Of a stretch of DNA of 64,000 bases, positions 1 through 11,700 are shown piece by piece. The number at the start of each line of letters is the position of its first letter. Position 1 is the first letter of the stretch. Location of the stretch: the NCBI GenBank assembly GCA_039654915.1, contig CM077595.1, forward strand, positions 85,291,501 through 85,355,500. Reading direction: 5' to 3'. The notes beneath the pieces are model-generated. The model searched no databases, had not been told where the DNA came from, and was given only the letters and a program-made list of their open reading frames with translations. A program made the translations under genes and the position numbers. Origin of the DNA: Aquilaria yunnanensis. Taxonomy: Eukaryota; Streptophyta; Magnoliopsida; Malvales; Thymelaeaceae.

Positions 1-164
1 TTAGGTGTATGTAAATTAGTTAATTATAGAATCTTTTGCACCCAGCTCTCGTAATGATTTTGAATATAAAAAAATATTAAGAAAAACATATGACATTTAG
101 TTGGAAGAGTGAGAGCCTCAATTCCCACTTTGCTTTTTTCATTCCCGTCGGCAAAGTGTAGGGT

Positions 165-590
165 GAATTGTACCATTGGTCCTAAACCTATTGTTATTAT
201 TGAAAATTGATCCTCAAATTGTGTTTTGCTGCATATTGTCCTAAACTTTCATAAAGCATCACATATTGGTTCCTAACCCCACGGAAGACTGAGTTAATAC
301 AAAAACCCAATTTACAATTTACAAAGAGGGGAAACAGTAATTTAAATAGTCCATTAATTATAAAAAAAATAAATTATGAAATAGTTTAAATTTACTAAAA
401 AAAAGTTACTAAACATTTAAAATTAAAATTTAAAATTTTGATATTTTACAGTTACATCAGAGGTAGTGAATTTTACATAAATAGGGACCAATATGCTACA
501 TACTTTAATGGTTTCGACCAAGATATAATGAAAGGAATGTTGGGGACAATTAGCAACAGTAATTACAGATTTAGGACACATTCTATACTA
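165..590. mobile_element. Non-autonomous element with long terminal inverted repeats (MITE-like)
   Basis: The stretch 178-276 and the reverse complement of 478-575 align over about 100 bases. Both read roughly ggtcctaaa..., then ...catattggtyccta, so this is a short element of about 0.42 kb with long inverted arms and an AT-rich centre. There is no coding capacity. Exact ends and target duplication could not be fixed. The design resembles small Mutator-like (MULE) derivatives; that superfamily assignment is inference. Confidence 0.5.
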
Positions 591-2209
591 ACATGTACTA
601 GAGAGGTTATACTGCTCCTAGAGTTGGATCCGATCATAGCCTACGGCAGTGGGAAGACCACTAATTTCCTTGCAAACCCATCTTCTTGCCGTTGTCAACT
701 TTGGCCCCCCTCGGACCTCAATCTCCATCGGTGAAAATGGAGGCCTTCCTAAGAGATTTTGGGAGTGCATGTTTCGCACAAAATTAAAGGCCTATCCTCT
801 AATGGTGTTGGATAATATGGAAGCCCTTCCAACGGTATGTCATGTGAAGTTCTCAAAAGCATAAATATACTGTAAAATAAAAAAAAATAAAAATAAGGAC
901 TAGAAAGCTACTTAAAAACAAAACGATTGCCACTTAATTACTTGTTGTCTTTGCATAGAAAATTAGTTACAACCGCTTCTGTATCTTGTTTGTGACACTT
1001 CAGTAGGTCCTATTGCTTTCGAGTCGTTTGGTTAAAGGAGGATTAAGTTTGCGAGTTTCAGGTTAGGTGAACTATTAATTAAAGAGATCCACCTGACATT
1101 AGCTACTAGTTCACCCTAAGTCAACAAACTTACGATTCGATAGCTTGCGTATAACATAATCTCATTGACTTGAGGATTGAATGTGTGGCAGAGTGTTGAT
1201 CCAACCCGATTTGCCCCTCTCTATGCACGAAGTACCACGAGACTGAGCCCAAGTCTGGTTTTTACCTTTTTCTAATTTACTTTTTAACCCTGATCCGAAA
1301 AACCAAATTTTTTACATGTTGAATTCAAAACACCCAACGTTCAAAAAATTTTAACTAAGATTTTCTATATCTAGCAGATTCACTTCTAACATTTATCTTC
1401 ACCCCATTATACTCCCTATAAATACCCAGTCCCACTCTAGTCTCAAATCATCCTAAGCTCTCGAGCTCTCTCTTCCTCCCTTTGAACATTTCACTGTTCT
1501 TGGCTGGTTTCTACTTTTTACTAATTCCTAGAATATCTTGAGTGTGAATTCATGCATTTTGGAAGACTCGTTGAATTATAAAAGGTTCTCGCAGACTTGT
1601 TGTCCTGCACACTTTGAAGAGTCACGAGCTATAATCCTTAAGGATAGTATTTATACGCCTCAGGTTTCTATTTGGTTGGTTCGTGATTGTTTGAAGGCTA
1701 TTTTTTCATACAAAACTCATGAACTTAATATTCACTCAGTCAAAACAAATAGGTCCAACATCTTCTTAACTCAATATTGAAGTGGATGTACTTTTTATCA
1801 AACAAGTTAAATTCAAATGGCCTGAACATTTGTATTACTCTTGTTTGTGTTAGAACTTATGACATAAGGTCAAAGAATAGTGTGTTTGGAGCACTATCTA
1901 CACCTCGATCAAAATTGATTTAAATAATTTAAATAAATTTTGATTTGACTTCTAATTATGTGGAGTGGTCGAAATAACACGTGACTCAAGCTAGCACATC
2001 TTAGGTTCAAATCTTGGTGCATTGCTCTTCCTTAATTTTCATTCTTCTGTTTTTAGTTTTTCATATTTTTTTTCATTTTTTTTGTTTGTTTCTTTTCTTA
2101 TACTCCTTTGGTTTTTTTTCTTTTAATTTTTGTTCTATTTCTAAAATAAAAATTAATAATTATATTAAATGAAATGATTGTCTCAAAATCACAATTATGC
2201 ATTTTTTTA
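591..2209. other. Intergenic, no gene seen; promoter-like patch near 1420
   Basis: I see no supportable gene here. A TATA-like ctataaata at about 1417-1425 is followed by a CT-rich leader (1460-1490). That arrangement would suit an LTR promoter or a lost gene start, but no coding region follows. At 1960-2020 a box-A/box-B-like spacing (tggagtggtcg ... ggttcaaatct) hints at a tRNA-derived SINE head; this is weak. Confidence 0.3.
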
Positions 2210-2985
2210 ATTCAAATAAACATCAAAATATTTAACAAGAATAAGAAATTATAAAAAAAAAGGGGAAAAATAAACCTCAAAGAAATAACTAAGGTAAGGG
2301 GAATGATATATATAGCAATAGTAGTGTTAACAAAAGAACAACTAAGATATAGAGGAACATAAAAAAATAATAATAAGAATACGCTTGGAAACAAGTACAA
2401 ACAATTACAATTCTACAACAAATTTATTTTGTTACGGAACATAAAGATACAATTACAGAACAATTATAATCATCAAAAGAACAAGAGGCAAGCTCATGGA
2501 ACAAGTAAAATAGCAGCTCAAAGTAGTTATAAAAAAACACAAAGATGTATAAATGGAATAACTATAATCAACAAAAGAATAAAGAGAATAATTCGAAGAA
2601 CACTTGAATATAAGTATGTAGCAACTATTAGATAGAAGGGAAATTATATTTCTTAAGGAATATAAAGATATGACAAGGGAATAACTATGATCATCAAAAG
2701 AATAGGAAGAAGAATTGAATGAATAAGTAGAATAATAATAGGAAGAAGTTATCAAACATCATAAAAACACTTATATTTGTTATGTAGCTTAAAGATGAAA
2801 TAGTTATAATTAACAAAAGAAAAAAAAGAAAAATTTTAGGAACAAGTAGAACATGATTATATAGAAGTTATTAAATAAAATGAAAGCTATATTTGTCGAG
2901 GAACATGAACATACGATGAGGGAACAACACTAATAAGCAAAAGAACATGAAGAAAATATCAAGGAACTAGTAGAACAAGTGTCTC
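2210..2985. repeat. Degenerate tandem repeat array, unit about 100-125 bp
   Basis: A motif of the form ggaayaactataatcatcaa followed by aagaa recurs at about 2457, 2555, 2679, 2796 and 2921, a spacing of 98-125 bases. A weaker copy lies near 2300. The array is purine-rich and non-coding. Related sequence resumes at 6060-6300, so the hAT element at 2992-6054 interrupts what was one repeat field. Confidence 0.6.
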
Positions 2986-2991
2986 AGTAAC

Positions 2992-5900
2992 TAGATGTGG
3001 CTGATCGGCTGACCCAACTCAGGCAGATGTACTGGTAACTAGTTGTGGCTGGTGGGCCGACCCAACCAAGACTCTGCCTGGCCGAGCTTGGGTTGGGAAA
3101 TGTGGTCCTGGGCACGACTCGCTTATATGCTAGTTAGACCTAGGCCTAACTTGAGCCCTAGCTGGGCTAAAGTGGGTTTGAGTTGGGCCAAGTTTTTCCA
3201 ATTTCAAAAAAAAGTGTAAAAAAAAAGTTTGAAACATTATTTGAGTGTAATTTAAATAAACATATTTTTATTTGAGGAAAACACCATGATTGATGTTAAA
3301 TTTTGTTAATGGCACAAACCAAACAACACTTACATCATTTGAAATGTGTCTTACACCTAAAAATGATGAAACATTAAAGAAAAAATTGAAAAAAAAACCC
3401 TAAGATTTGTGCTTCACAGTATACTCAAATTAAGTACAATATAAAAACTAGAATGATTACCTATAGTCTACTCTTATGCCTCATCATCGGATAGGACCTC
3501 ATTATTCGTAGATTAGCAAGGGCATAATCTCGGTTGTAGGGGCAAACCTCAATGACAGTAAGTGTGAGCCTTGCTCATTTCTTCAATATGACTCTTTTTC
3601 CCACATTAAAAACTACCTTGGAAGCGACGATTGAGATTAATATTACCAAAATATCTTGTACCATTATGGATAAGATTGAAAATCTTCCTCTTTTATTCTT
3701 CCACCACTTGAGAATGTCCTTTTCGTTGTTCTCGAATGAAATCTAGAGGTAATCATCCCATTCAGCCAATCCTAAGTTTATTAGTCTCAATTGTTTTAGG
3801 ATAATTGTTGTCAGGCCAGTATTGGTTCACATGCTTTAACCTTATTAGAATGACACTCGATGTAAAGTTTGTATAACTTTATTAAATTGTGGTCAACTTC
3901 AATAGAAATAGCAAAGGCAGATACTCAATTCTGTCCTAAATATGTATGATAGTATACTTCTAGCAATTAAAGACAACCAGTAATTTTGAATTTCTGGTCT
4001 AATGCACGCAACTATATAAATAAGTAGGATATCTTGAAAATAATTTAGCCATTTCTTTTGCATTGCTTCTATTGTGGCTTTTAAAAGCTCATGATAGTTG
4101 GATAATGTTTACAAAATACAGTAAAGTTTGTTGCATAGTTGGATAATAAACCCTATAGAAGTAGTCTATTATTTTGTAAAAATACCTTAGCAAATTCACC
4201 AATTCAAAAAAATTTTCCCACTTTTTATCGAGGTGTACTCTTAAATTAACAAAATGAGTCAAAAGATTTGTCCATTGTTGTGCACCATTCAACATTTTGA
4301 TTGTTGAGTTCCATCAAGTGGGTAATCGATTTTAAACATTTTCCAAGAAAAATTGACCTTATTTTCAATACAAAACATTTTGAACTCACGAAACAATTTG
4401 TTCCTTGTCCTTAGAAAAAGTAATGCATTCCAATTTTGAGTAATTTGGTCTGCAAAAGCTGTAAACCATTTTGAACATATAAATTTAATATGTGACATAA
4501 GCAACGAACGTGGAAAATTTTTTCTTTAAGCAGTGGTTTTATCTTTTTAATCAATTCTTTCATTGCATAATCATTGTTAGAAGCATTATAAAAAAAATTG
4601 ACAAAACTTTTTCAGCACAAAAAAATTAGACTTTCTATTATGGAGTTAAAAATGTTATATCTTATATGATCAGATTCCATGTATTTAAATGTAATGAGTC
4701 ATTTCTACATTATGCAGTCATCATCTATTCAATGTACAATTATATAATAATAATTCTGTCACATTGGTGATGTCCATAAATCAGATATAAATGAAACACA
4801 ATGATCAAGTGTAGAGAAATATACTTACAAATCACATATTCTAACTTTATATAACTTAAAACTTTCTCTTCTAGTAGTTTTCCTATAAGTTTTCTTATAA
4901 GCAGGATTCAGATTTTCAATAATAAATCTCTCTAAGTACTTATCTTCTACTTGTTTGAATGGTTTTTTAGTAATTATCATCCAATTAATTAAACCTTATC
5001 TAGCAGTTTTTAGGTTATAGCAAAAAATACCTAGATTGCCTGAGGTCCCTACACTCGTCAATTGGGTTTGTCCACTAGAAATGCCAGCAAGGTTTTGGTG
5101 GACTTTGGCCAAATGCCGGGTAAGTGTGCTCGCTCTGAAATTTAACTTGTGTAAACTTGTTGTCGTAGTGTTTGCACTTTGCAAACCTTGTCTCACCTTC
5201 TTAAATTTGCTTGAAAAGCTCTCACACTGAAGCTTTCAAATTGCTGGATTTATCTTTGGTCACCTCAGGGTTGCTTGCTTTAGGGCATTGGTTATGACTC
5301 ATCAACTTTGGTCGAGTAGCTTGGGTTGGTGGAACCTTTTCAATGTCATCATCGTAGAGTTAATCGTTGAAGCCCAAGTCGTAATTTGCTATGTCAATGT
5401 TGGTGTCATCATCGGGCACTTATTGGATATAGATGCCTCGACTTTTGCAGAACAAGCGGCCTCGGAAAAATAATCCAACCCCGTTGTGGGATGAGGAGCT
5501 TGTTGTACCCTTGCTGAAGTTCTTCCCTCGTGAAGCCATGAATGAAAGAAAAATAATTGTAGATAGAAAAGAGATTAAAATGAGATTAAGAAATTATTAG
5601 TAGAAAATTAAGAAAATGAATTAGAGTTAGTAGAGAGAATGAGAAAATACTGTAGATAGAAAGGAAAGCTTGGTGTGAGGAAGTGTAGGAGTAAGGCTAT
5701 CTATTTGTAGGGAGGGGAATTTTTTATTTTCTTAAAAAACCCTAAAAAACTAGTTGTTTATGGTTGTTGGAGGGGTAAAAACATCTGGGGTATTTTAGAA
5801 AATGGTGAAGCCGTTTGGGGGTGGGTGTAACTAAACCATTTTTTTCAAAAAGTTTGAAATCTGCTAACGATCAGCTCTCCAATGTTCGGCTCGGCCCAGC

Positions 5901-6054
5901 CCCTCTCTGACCTAACTTGTTTGGGCTGGTTTGTTCTAATTTAAGCTCCTTTTATTTGCCAGCTCATATTCAGCCCACTTTGTCCCGAATTCTATGGTGG
6001 GCTAAGTTTGACCTTAGCTAGGTCCGAATTAACCCTGCCCATTAGCCACCTCTA
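2992..6054 (-). mobile_element. Degenerate hAT-superfamily DNA transposon
   Basis: The right end reads inward (reverse complement from 6054) tagaggtggctaatgggcag. The left end at 2992 reads tagatgtggctgatcggctg, so the two match as hAT-type terminal inverted repeats with the usual TAG start and GC-rich gg/cc-containing interior. Between them on the minus strand lie remnants of a BED zinc finger (about 5230-5000) and of the hAT transposase core (4504-4089). An 8-bp target duplication is not clear. A second near-copy of the left terminus starts at 3040 (tagttgtggctggtgggccg). The element is surely inactive. Confidence 0.65.
3450..5560 (-). pseudogene. hAT transposase remnant (BED finger + RNase H-like core), frameshifted
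   Basis: On the minus strand, 5230-5000 gives, in two overlapping frames, AKCKHYDNKF and TLTRHLAKVH. These fit the Cys pair and the terminal His pattern of a BED zinc finger, split by a frameshift. 4504-4089 gives peptides such as WNALLFLRTRNKLF and FELVNLLRYFYKIIDYFYR followed by YYPTMQQTLLYFV. They resemble the region of plant hAT (RICESLEEPER-like) transposases around the conserved RWNSTY motif and the LLxxFYxxTxxFSG...YPTxNxYF block. The RWNSTY position here reads LDGTQQ. Multiple stops and frameshifts make it a pseudogene. Identification is from motif recall, not from an alignment. Confidence 0.5.
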
Positions 6055-6059
6055 CTAGG

Positions 6060-6300
6060 AAAAGTAATGCGCATCTTACATGTAGATATAAGATATATAG
6101 TAAATAATAAAAAAAATATAAATAAACAAGAAACTATTTATAAGGGAACAATAGGAATATGAATTGGAGCAGTAAGAAAAAAGCAATAAGCTATTAAATT
6201 ATAAAGGGAACATGTATATATTACTAAAGAACAAATATTATCAATAAGAATAAGAAGAAGCAAAGAAGGAACAAGAAATGCAGCAGTAAGTATTGTGTAG
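6060..6300. repeat. Continuation of the 2.2-3.0 kb repeat field
   Basis: Purine-rich phrases such as gggaacaataggaatatg and aaagaaggaacaagaaatgc match the style of the repeats at 2210-2985. This supports insertion of the hAT element into that field. Confidence 0.45.
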
Positions 6301-6444
6301 TGGTATTATCATAAATTATATGAAATGTGACAATGTTTATAATAGAGAATTATGATGTTATAACATTATTGTAATTTATAGAAACTTGAACCACGATAAC
6401 AATTTCATAAATAATAAAAAATTAAGAGTTTTAAGAGTTGTATC

Positions 6445-6800
6445 GTTGCTACACATAATATAAGTCAACTTAACCTAAAGTGGCTTATTTTTATTTTTAC
6501 ATTTTTTAATCTAAAACCAAATTTATTTAAAAGCTAATATTATGTAAGTCTAATAATCTATTAAAAATATAATTTTTTATAATTTTATTAAATTTTTAGA
6601 CTTTTTCCTTTTTAATGTATAAAAATAGAAAATTTTATACAAATTTAATAATTTTATGAAAATTTACTTTCAAATAGATTATCATATCTATATAATATTA
6701 GCTTTCAAATGAAATTAATTTCAAATAAAAAATATATAAAAATAAAAATAAGCTACTTTAAATTAAATTGATTTAAGTTAAATTGAATTGGTTATAAAAA
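6445..6800. mobile_element. Palindromic MITE, family copy 1
   Basis: The left arm (about 6465-6560: taagtcaacttaacctaaag, then gcttatttttatttttacat, then aagctaatattatgtaagtc) matches the reverse complement of the right arm (about 6680-6795) over roughly 110-150 bases. Related copies occur at 55.14, 60.15 and 60.54 kb. It is non-coding and AT-rich. The superfamily is undetermined. Confidence 0.6.
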
Positions 6801-8433
6801 AATAACTTCCGAATGGTTGTTTTGTGACCTGTGAATTATGATTCATCATGGTTTGCAAGTTTGGTATGTACTTAAATCAAATGGATGGACTACAAATTCA
6901 CATACCTGTCACAAGAGCTATACGTCTGTACTATACAAATGCGTGGTGCCATATATTTATTCAGTACATTATTTAATACAATGCTTTTACCCAATTTTAC
7001 ATTTAAAATTATATTATTTGAAAGTTAACACCATATCCACCTAGTAACCAGTTGAATAAACGTTTTCTTAAGAGAATAATTAATTTATCATACCCAGGCC
7101 AATAAAAAATACTTAATAAAAAATACTTTATTTTTTAGAAAGATATTCTAAAAACAAAATTTTAACTTCTTAAAGTATAGAATTTCAAGTGATATACATG
7201 TTGAATGAATAATATCTAAAAATAAAAATAATGTATTAAATAATTCATTATCAATCAAAAACAAATTCAAATATTTAGACGAAAAGTCTCTACGCGACAC
7301 ATGTAGCAAAAACGTGCCAACGATAATCACAGGCAATACAATTTTTTTTTTTCATTTTCTTTAACCCACATTTGATTTGTGTATAATTTTTGAAATGAAA
7401 TGGTTGCTATCATTAATCATAAAGGAGAAAAGGTAAGAAATATGGCGAGCCTGACTCTAACAAGCTACTTTCGAGTTATAAAGTGCACCAGAGTTTGCAT
7501 TTGGCCAAAAAAAAGAAAAGAATCTAATGGCTTACCCCAACCTTCAAATTCATCTAACTTGAGAAAGTCGAAGAATAAAAGTTTTAAAAACTTTTAGAGA
7601 TATTTTAATAAGTTCTCATTATATAATCATTTTTTTCATTTTACTCTGACAGCTTATAATATAATTTTTGTGTATAAAAAATCCATGAACAACTTTGTTG
7701 TTCGTCGAAATTCTTGCAAATTGTTTTGTTCGTATGCATGAGAAGTTAAAGAAGAAAATGTGGTTTTGGAATAAGAGAAAATTAATAGTCTAAGCTATAC
7801 GCTAATTACAAAATTATTAGTAATGGACAATTTAAATTGCTGAAAGACATTTAGGGGACAAAGTATACATCTGTTAAACAAGATGGGGCAAATTGTTTTT
7901 CCACTCAAACTTTAAGGGGGAAGTTTTGAAATTTACAGCTGCTTGTTCCATCCAAAAGCAAAAGCGTAGCAAGTACTTATCCATCTGTTCATTTTCATAT
8001 TTTTTGGGCAGATTCTGTTCATTTTCATTTGAGTAGTGTTAAATAAAATTTTGTTTTTTATTCATTTTGGTGGCGTTAAAGAGTTTCTGTAAGCTTTCCA
8101 TTATATTAGCTTTTCTCTTTTACTCATGTCTTTGTCTTTTGTGCTTTGCTGGATTTGAAAATCCCAAAGATTTTTTTTTTCCCATGTAACGGAAGGAGAA
8201 CGGACAGGAATCGACTAGAGTCGACAGGGCGACGTGTAATAGTAATTAATAAAAACCCGACAGAAAAAGAAAAAACAAATTTTTGGGGTGCGAAGATTTT
8301 AAAGGCGCACAGTGGAACAGTTTCTTATTTCTTTCCCTTCGCATGGCCTACCTCTCTTGAATGCTTCTTTCCGCTTGTCGCACAGACAGGAACGAGAACG
8401 ACGTCTAACTCCTCATAAATTGAGCCATTTTAA
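6801..8433. other. AT-rich intergenic sequence upstream of the CLB-type gene
   Basis: No gene was recognised. Short open frames in this stretch show no family signature. The last few hundred bases should hold the promoter of the gene beginning at 8713, but I cannot single out a convincing TATA box. Confidence 0.4.
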
Positions 8434-8449
8434 GAGAGAGAGAGAGGGA
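8434..8449 (+). promoter_or_regulatory. GA-repeat tract in probable 5' leader
   Basis: A run of GA dinucleotides (agagagagagaggga) precedes the start codon of the downstream gene by about 265 bases. GA/CT tracts are common in plant 5' UTRs and core promoters and can bind BPC/GAGA-binding factors. Function here is inferred. Confidence 0.35.
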
Positions 8450-8712
8450 GTAACAGATAAGATTCTAGAGCGAGAAAGAGAGGACACTTAGTCGGCACAT
8501 CCCTGGGAAGAAAAGGATCGCTGTTGGCTCTTCCGTTCTGTTCCATTCGATCCCCAATTTCCCGTCTCTTTCCTCAGTCTTGTCGTGATTTCAGCTGTAA
8601 GTATCAACTGTTTGCTTTTTCGTCTGCTGTTTTGTGTTCACTTGAAGTTGTTGGTGATTCGTGGTCTTGGCTGGCAGGGGAGGTTCGCGTGCTTCGGGTT
8701 GCGGCTGGGAAA

Positions 8713-11700
8713 ATGGGGTTGATTTCGGGGGTTTTTATGGGTGTGATCTTCGGGATCGCATTGATGGCCGGGTGGCAGCGCATGATGAGGTATAGGAGTA
8801 CCAAGCGAGTTGCTAAGGTATGCTGATTCTGATGTGCTCAGGTGGTAATTCCGAGTCTATTTCGCTTTTCATCGATGAACGACTCCTCTGTGAGTTCTAT
8901 CTCATGCTTCTGCATTCAAATTGGCCAAAATGTTCGAGTGATTTGCAAGTTCTGGACCAAAATTTTTGTACTTCAGCTTCATATGATGCCCAATTGTTAG
9001 GTGAAGCCTGTGAAAACTCATCCGTCATCGTGATCCCCTTGTCAGTATGCGTGTTGTCCTAGGATAGCTGCTTAGATGATTGGATGGATCAATTTTGGAT
9101 GTTCTTTATTTTTTTTTTTTTTCAAGAGATATATCAGAAGTGTTTCTTGGTTAAGCACAAGAAATCGGAAGCCTACGGATGAACTAGTTTTGGAACATGA
9201 ATCAATATCGTACTAGGTGACATCTATACTTATTTACCTACCAATGCCTTTACTGTTGAGTAATAACTTTTCGTATTTCAGTTGGTTTTGATTTGTAGTC
9301 ATATTATATTTTGGTATTAGCCTCACTCTGTGGATCTTGTTGCGTGTCTCTCATACATCTTTTTTTTAAAAAAAAAAAAATCTACAGGCAGCTGATATTA
9401 AGCTTCTTGGAAGTCTTAACAGAGATGATCTGAAGAAGATTTGTGGCGATAATTTTCCTGACTGGATATCCTTCCCTGTCTTTGAACAGGTTAGAAATTG
9501 TTTTAACTTCTTGGATATGTAGCATGTTTACCTGATGTTTCTTTCCCTGTTGTACAACCTATTTGTAATCTTAGACTTGTGTGAGTTGCTTCTGTGATTA
9601 TTTACTCTCTGTAAGATTGCTATCTCAAAAGGATGACACTTGTCCCTCTTTTACTTGAGTTTAAGGATGGGTAGCAACTTCATTAGCCACTTCCCTATCC
9701 ACTCCTCTGTCTTTTCTTGTATATTCTCCTTAATTCTGTTTGAAACCTTTTGGTTGCAGCCCTTGAAAATGTTTCAACTAATATTGATTATGATTTCTTC
9801 TCTTTTCATTTTCAACTTTATATGTTTTTACGGTTTTCAGGTGAAGTGGTTGAACAAGCAATTAAGCAAGTTGTGGCCATCTATAGCAGAGGTGGGTTTC
9901 TTTCTTCTCTTACATTCTTTAATTTCGCATCTTTTTTATTGGCCTTGAAAAGAAAAACAGGAATGAGAGACATTCTCATTAATTTTAAGTTGAAGGAAAA
10001 GAGATTAGTGGATAGCCTTTTTTTCTCCAATGCTATCTATAGGTTTGGTGCACTTTGGGGTGCTATATTGGTTACAATGCTATTGGGTGTTTTCTGGAAG
10101 TATCGACAATGCACTCCATATTTGGTGGATCAGTTGAGTCATTCATGCTTAGAATAATTTGGGACCAGTAAGTAGGATGGCTTTTGGACGAGGGCAACTA
10201 TCTTATTTCTGCAGAGATCTTTGACCAATAGAATTTATGCTCTTAGTTTTTGGTCTGGGCATCCTCTTCTAGGATTTTCTTATCCTGAAAAAGGGACAAG
10301 AGGAAAATGAGAGATGAAAGATAATAGTCCCATAAAACAAGGTCAGCACATATCACATTTATTGTATCTCTGAATTATTAAAGTGAATGTTGTTTGATGT
10401 TGCAACTTTCTCAGGCAGCAACATTAGTGATAAAAGAATCTGTTGAGCCATTGTTGGAAGATTACAGGCCTCCTGGAATAACATCATTGAAATTTAGCAA
10501 ATTGTCCTTGGGAAATGTGGCACCCAAGATTGAAGGTACAACTTAATGAGCAGCAATCCTTATCTTTGTTGTCTCTCTGCTCATGATTTATATACCTTCT
10601 ACGTCCTGTAGCATATTATAATTTTGACTGCCTCTATGGTGAACTTCTCTGCTACATTTCAGTTTCTTGGTAACATATTTTTGGACGAGCGTTTCTGTAT
10701 GCATGATTTCTTATGAAGTGCAGGCATTCGTGTTCAGAGTTTTAAGGAAGGCCAAATTACAATGGATATTGATTTCCGCTGGGGAGGGGATCCAAGTATT
10801 ATTTTAGGAGTTGAAGCTGCACTCATTGCTTCACTACCCATTCAGGTTAGAGGATAAGTCAGAGTGAAAACTACCACATACTTGCTGGATTGTTGGAGAT
10901 TCATAATATTTTTATTTGAAATGATGGAGTTTAAGAACCAGTTTCTTCATGATGCAGTTGAAGGATCTTCAGGTTTTTACTGTTATTCGTGTCATCTTCC
11001 AATTGGCAGAAGAGATACCTTGTATTTCTGCCGTTGTTGTTGCTCTTCTTGCTGAGGTACCATTTGACTTCAGACTGTCTCAAAAAGTTACTTGGTTCTC
11101 CTCTAGATGTCTTTTTTTTAATGCTTTAATAGCAATGTAACAGCTAATTTTCTCTTTGCATGACGTTTAAATCTGATGCAGTAGTTCATAAACTTGTGGT
11201 GGAAATATTTTTCATTGTCAAAGGGCTCTGCATACGAATATTTTGGTAATATGCATTTAAAAGGATGTTGCTGAAGGTTTATTAAAACACTTCATAGCAT
11301 TGGCATTAAAATCAGGATATGCTAATGCTGATGGCAATTCATTTAATATGCTTTCCTATACAAAATTGTCTGATGATTGTGTTTTTTGTGATGGCCCTGA
11401 GAGCTTTTCTAAGTTAACAACACTTTTATGTGGTTTTCCTTGTCATTATTGTTATTGATTTTGTTGCCGCCATTGTGGGGCATTATTTGGTCATGAGAAG
11501 AGCATAATTAGTATTTAATTTTCATCTTCAGTTTTATGGCATCTTTAGTTGCATATGCTAATTTGGTCTTATATCCAATCAGCCAAAGCCCAGAATTGAT
11601 TATACTCTCAAGGCTGTTGGCGGAAGCTTAACAGCTATTCCTGGAATAGCAGACATGATTGATGTGAGTTTTTATATTGATTATGGATCTTCTTCAATGT

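Noticed and set aside
1417..1490. TATA plus CT-rich leader as a host gene promoter
   Set aside because: No coding region follows; could be a relic LTR, so it is only noted as promoter-like.
1960..2020. tRNA gene or SINE head
   Set aside because: Box A and box B resemble the consensus but no cloverleaf can be folded and no tail was defined.
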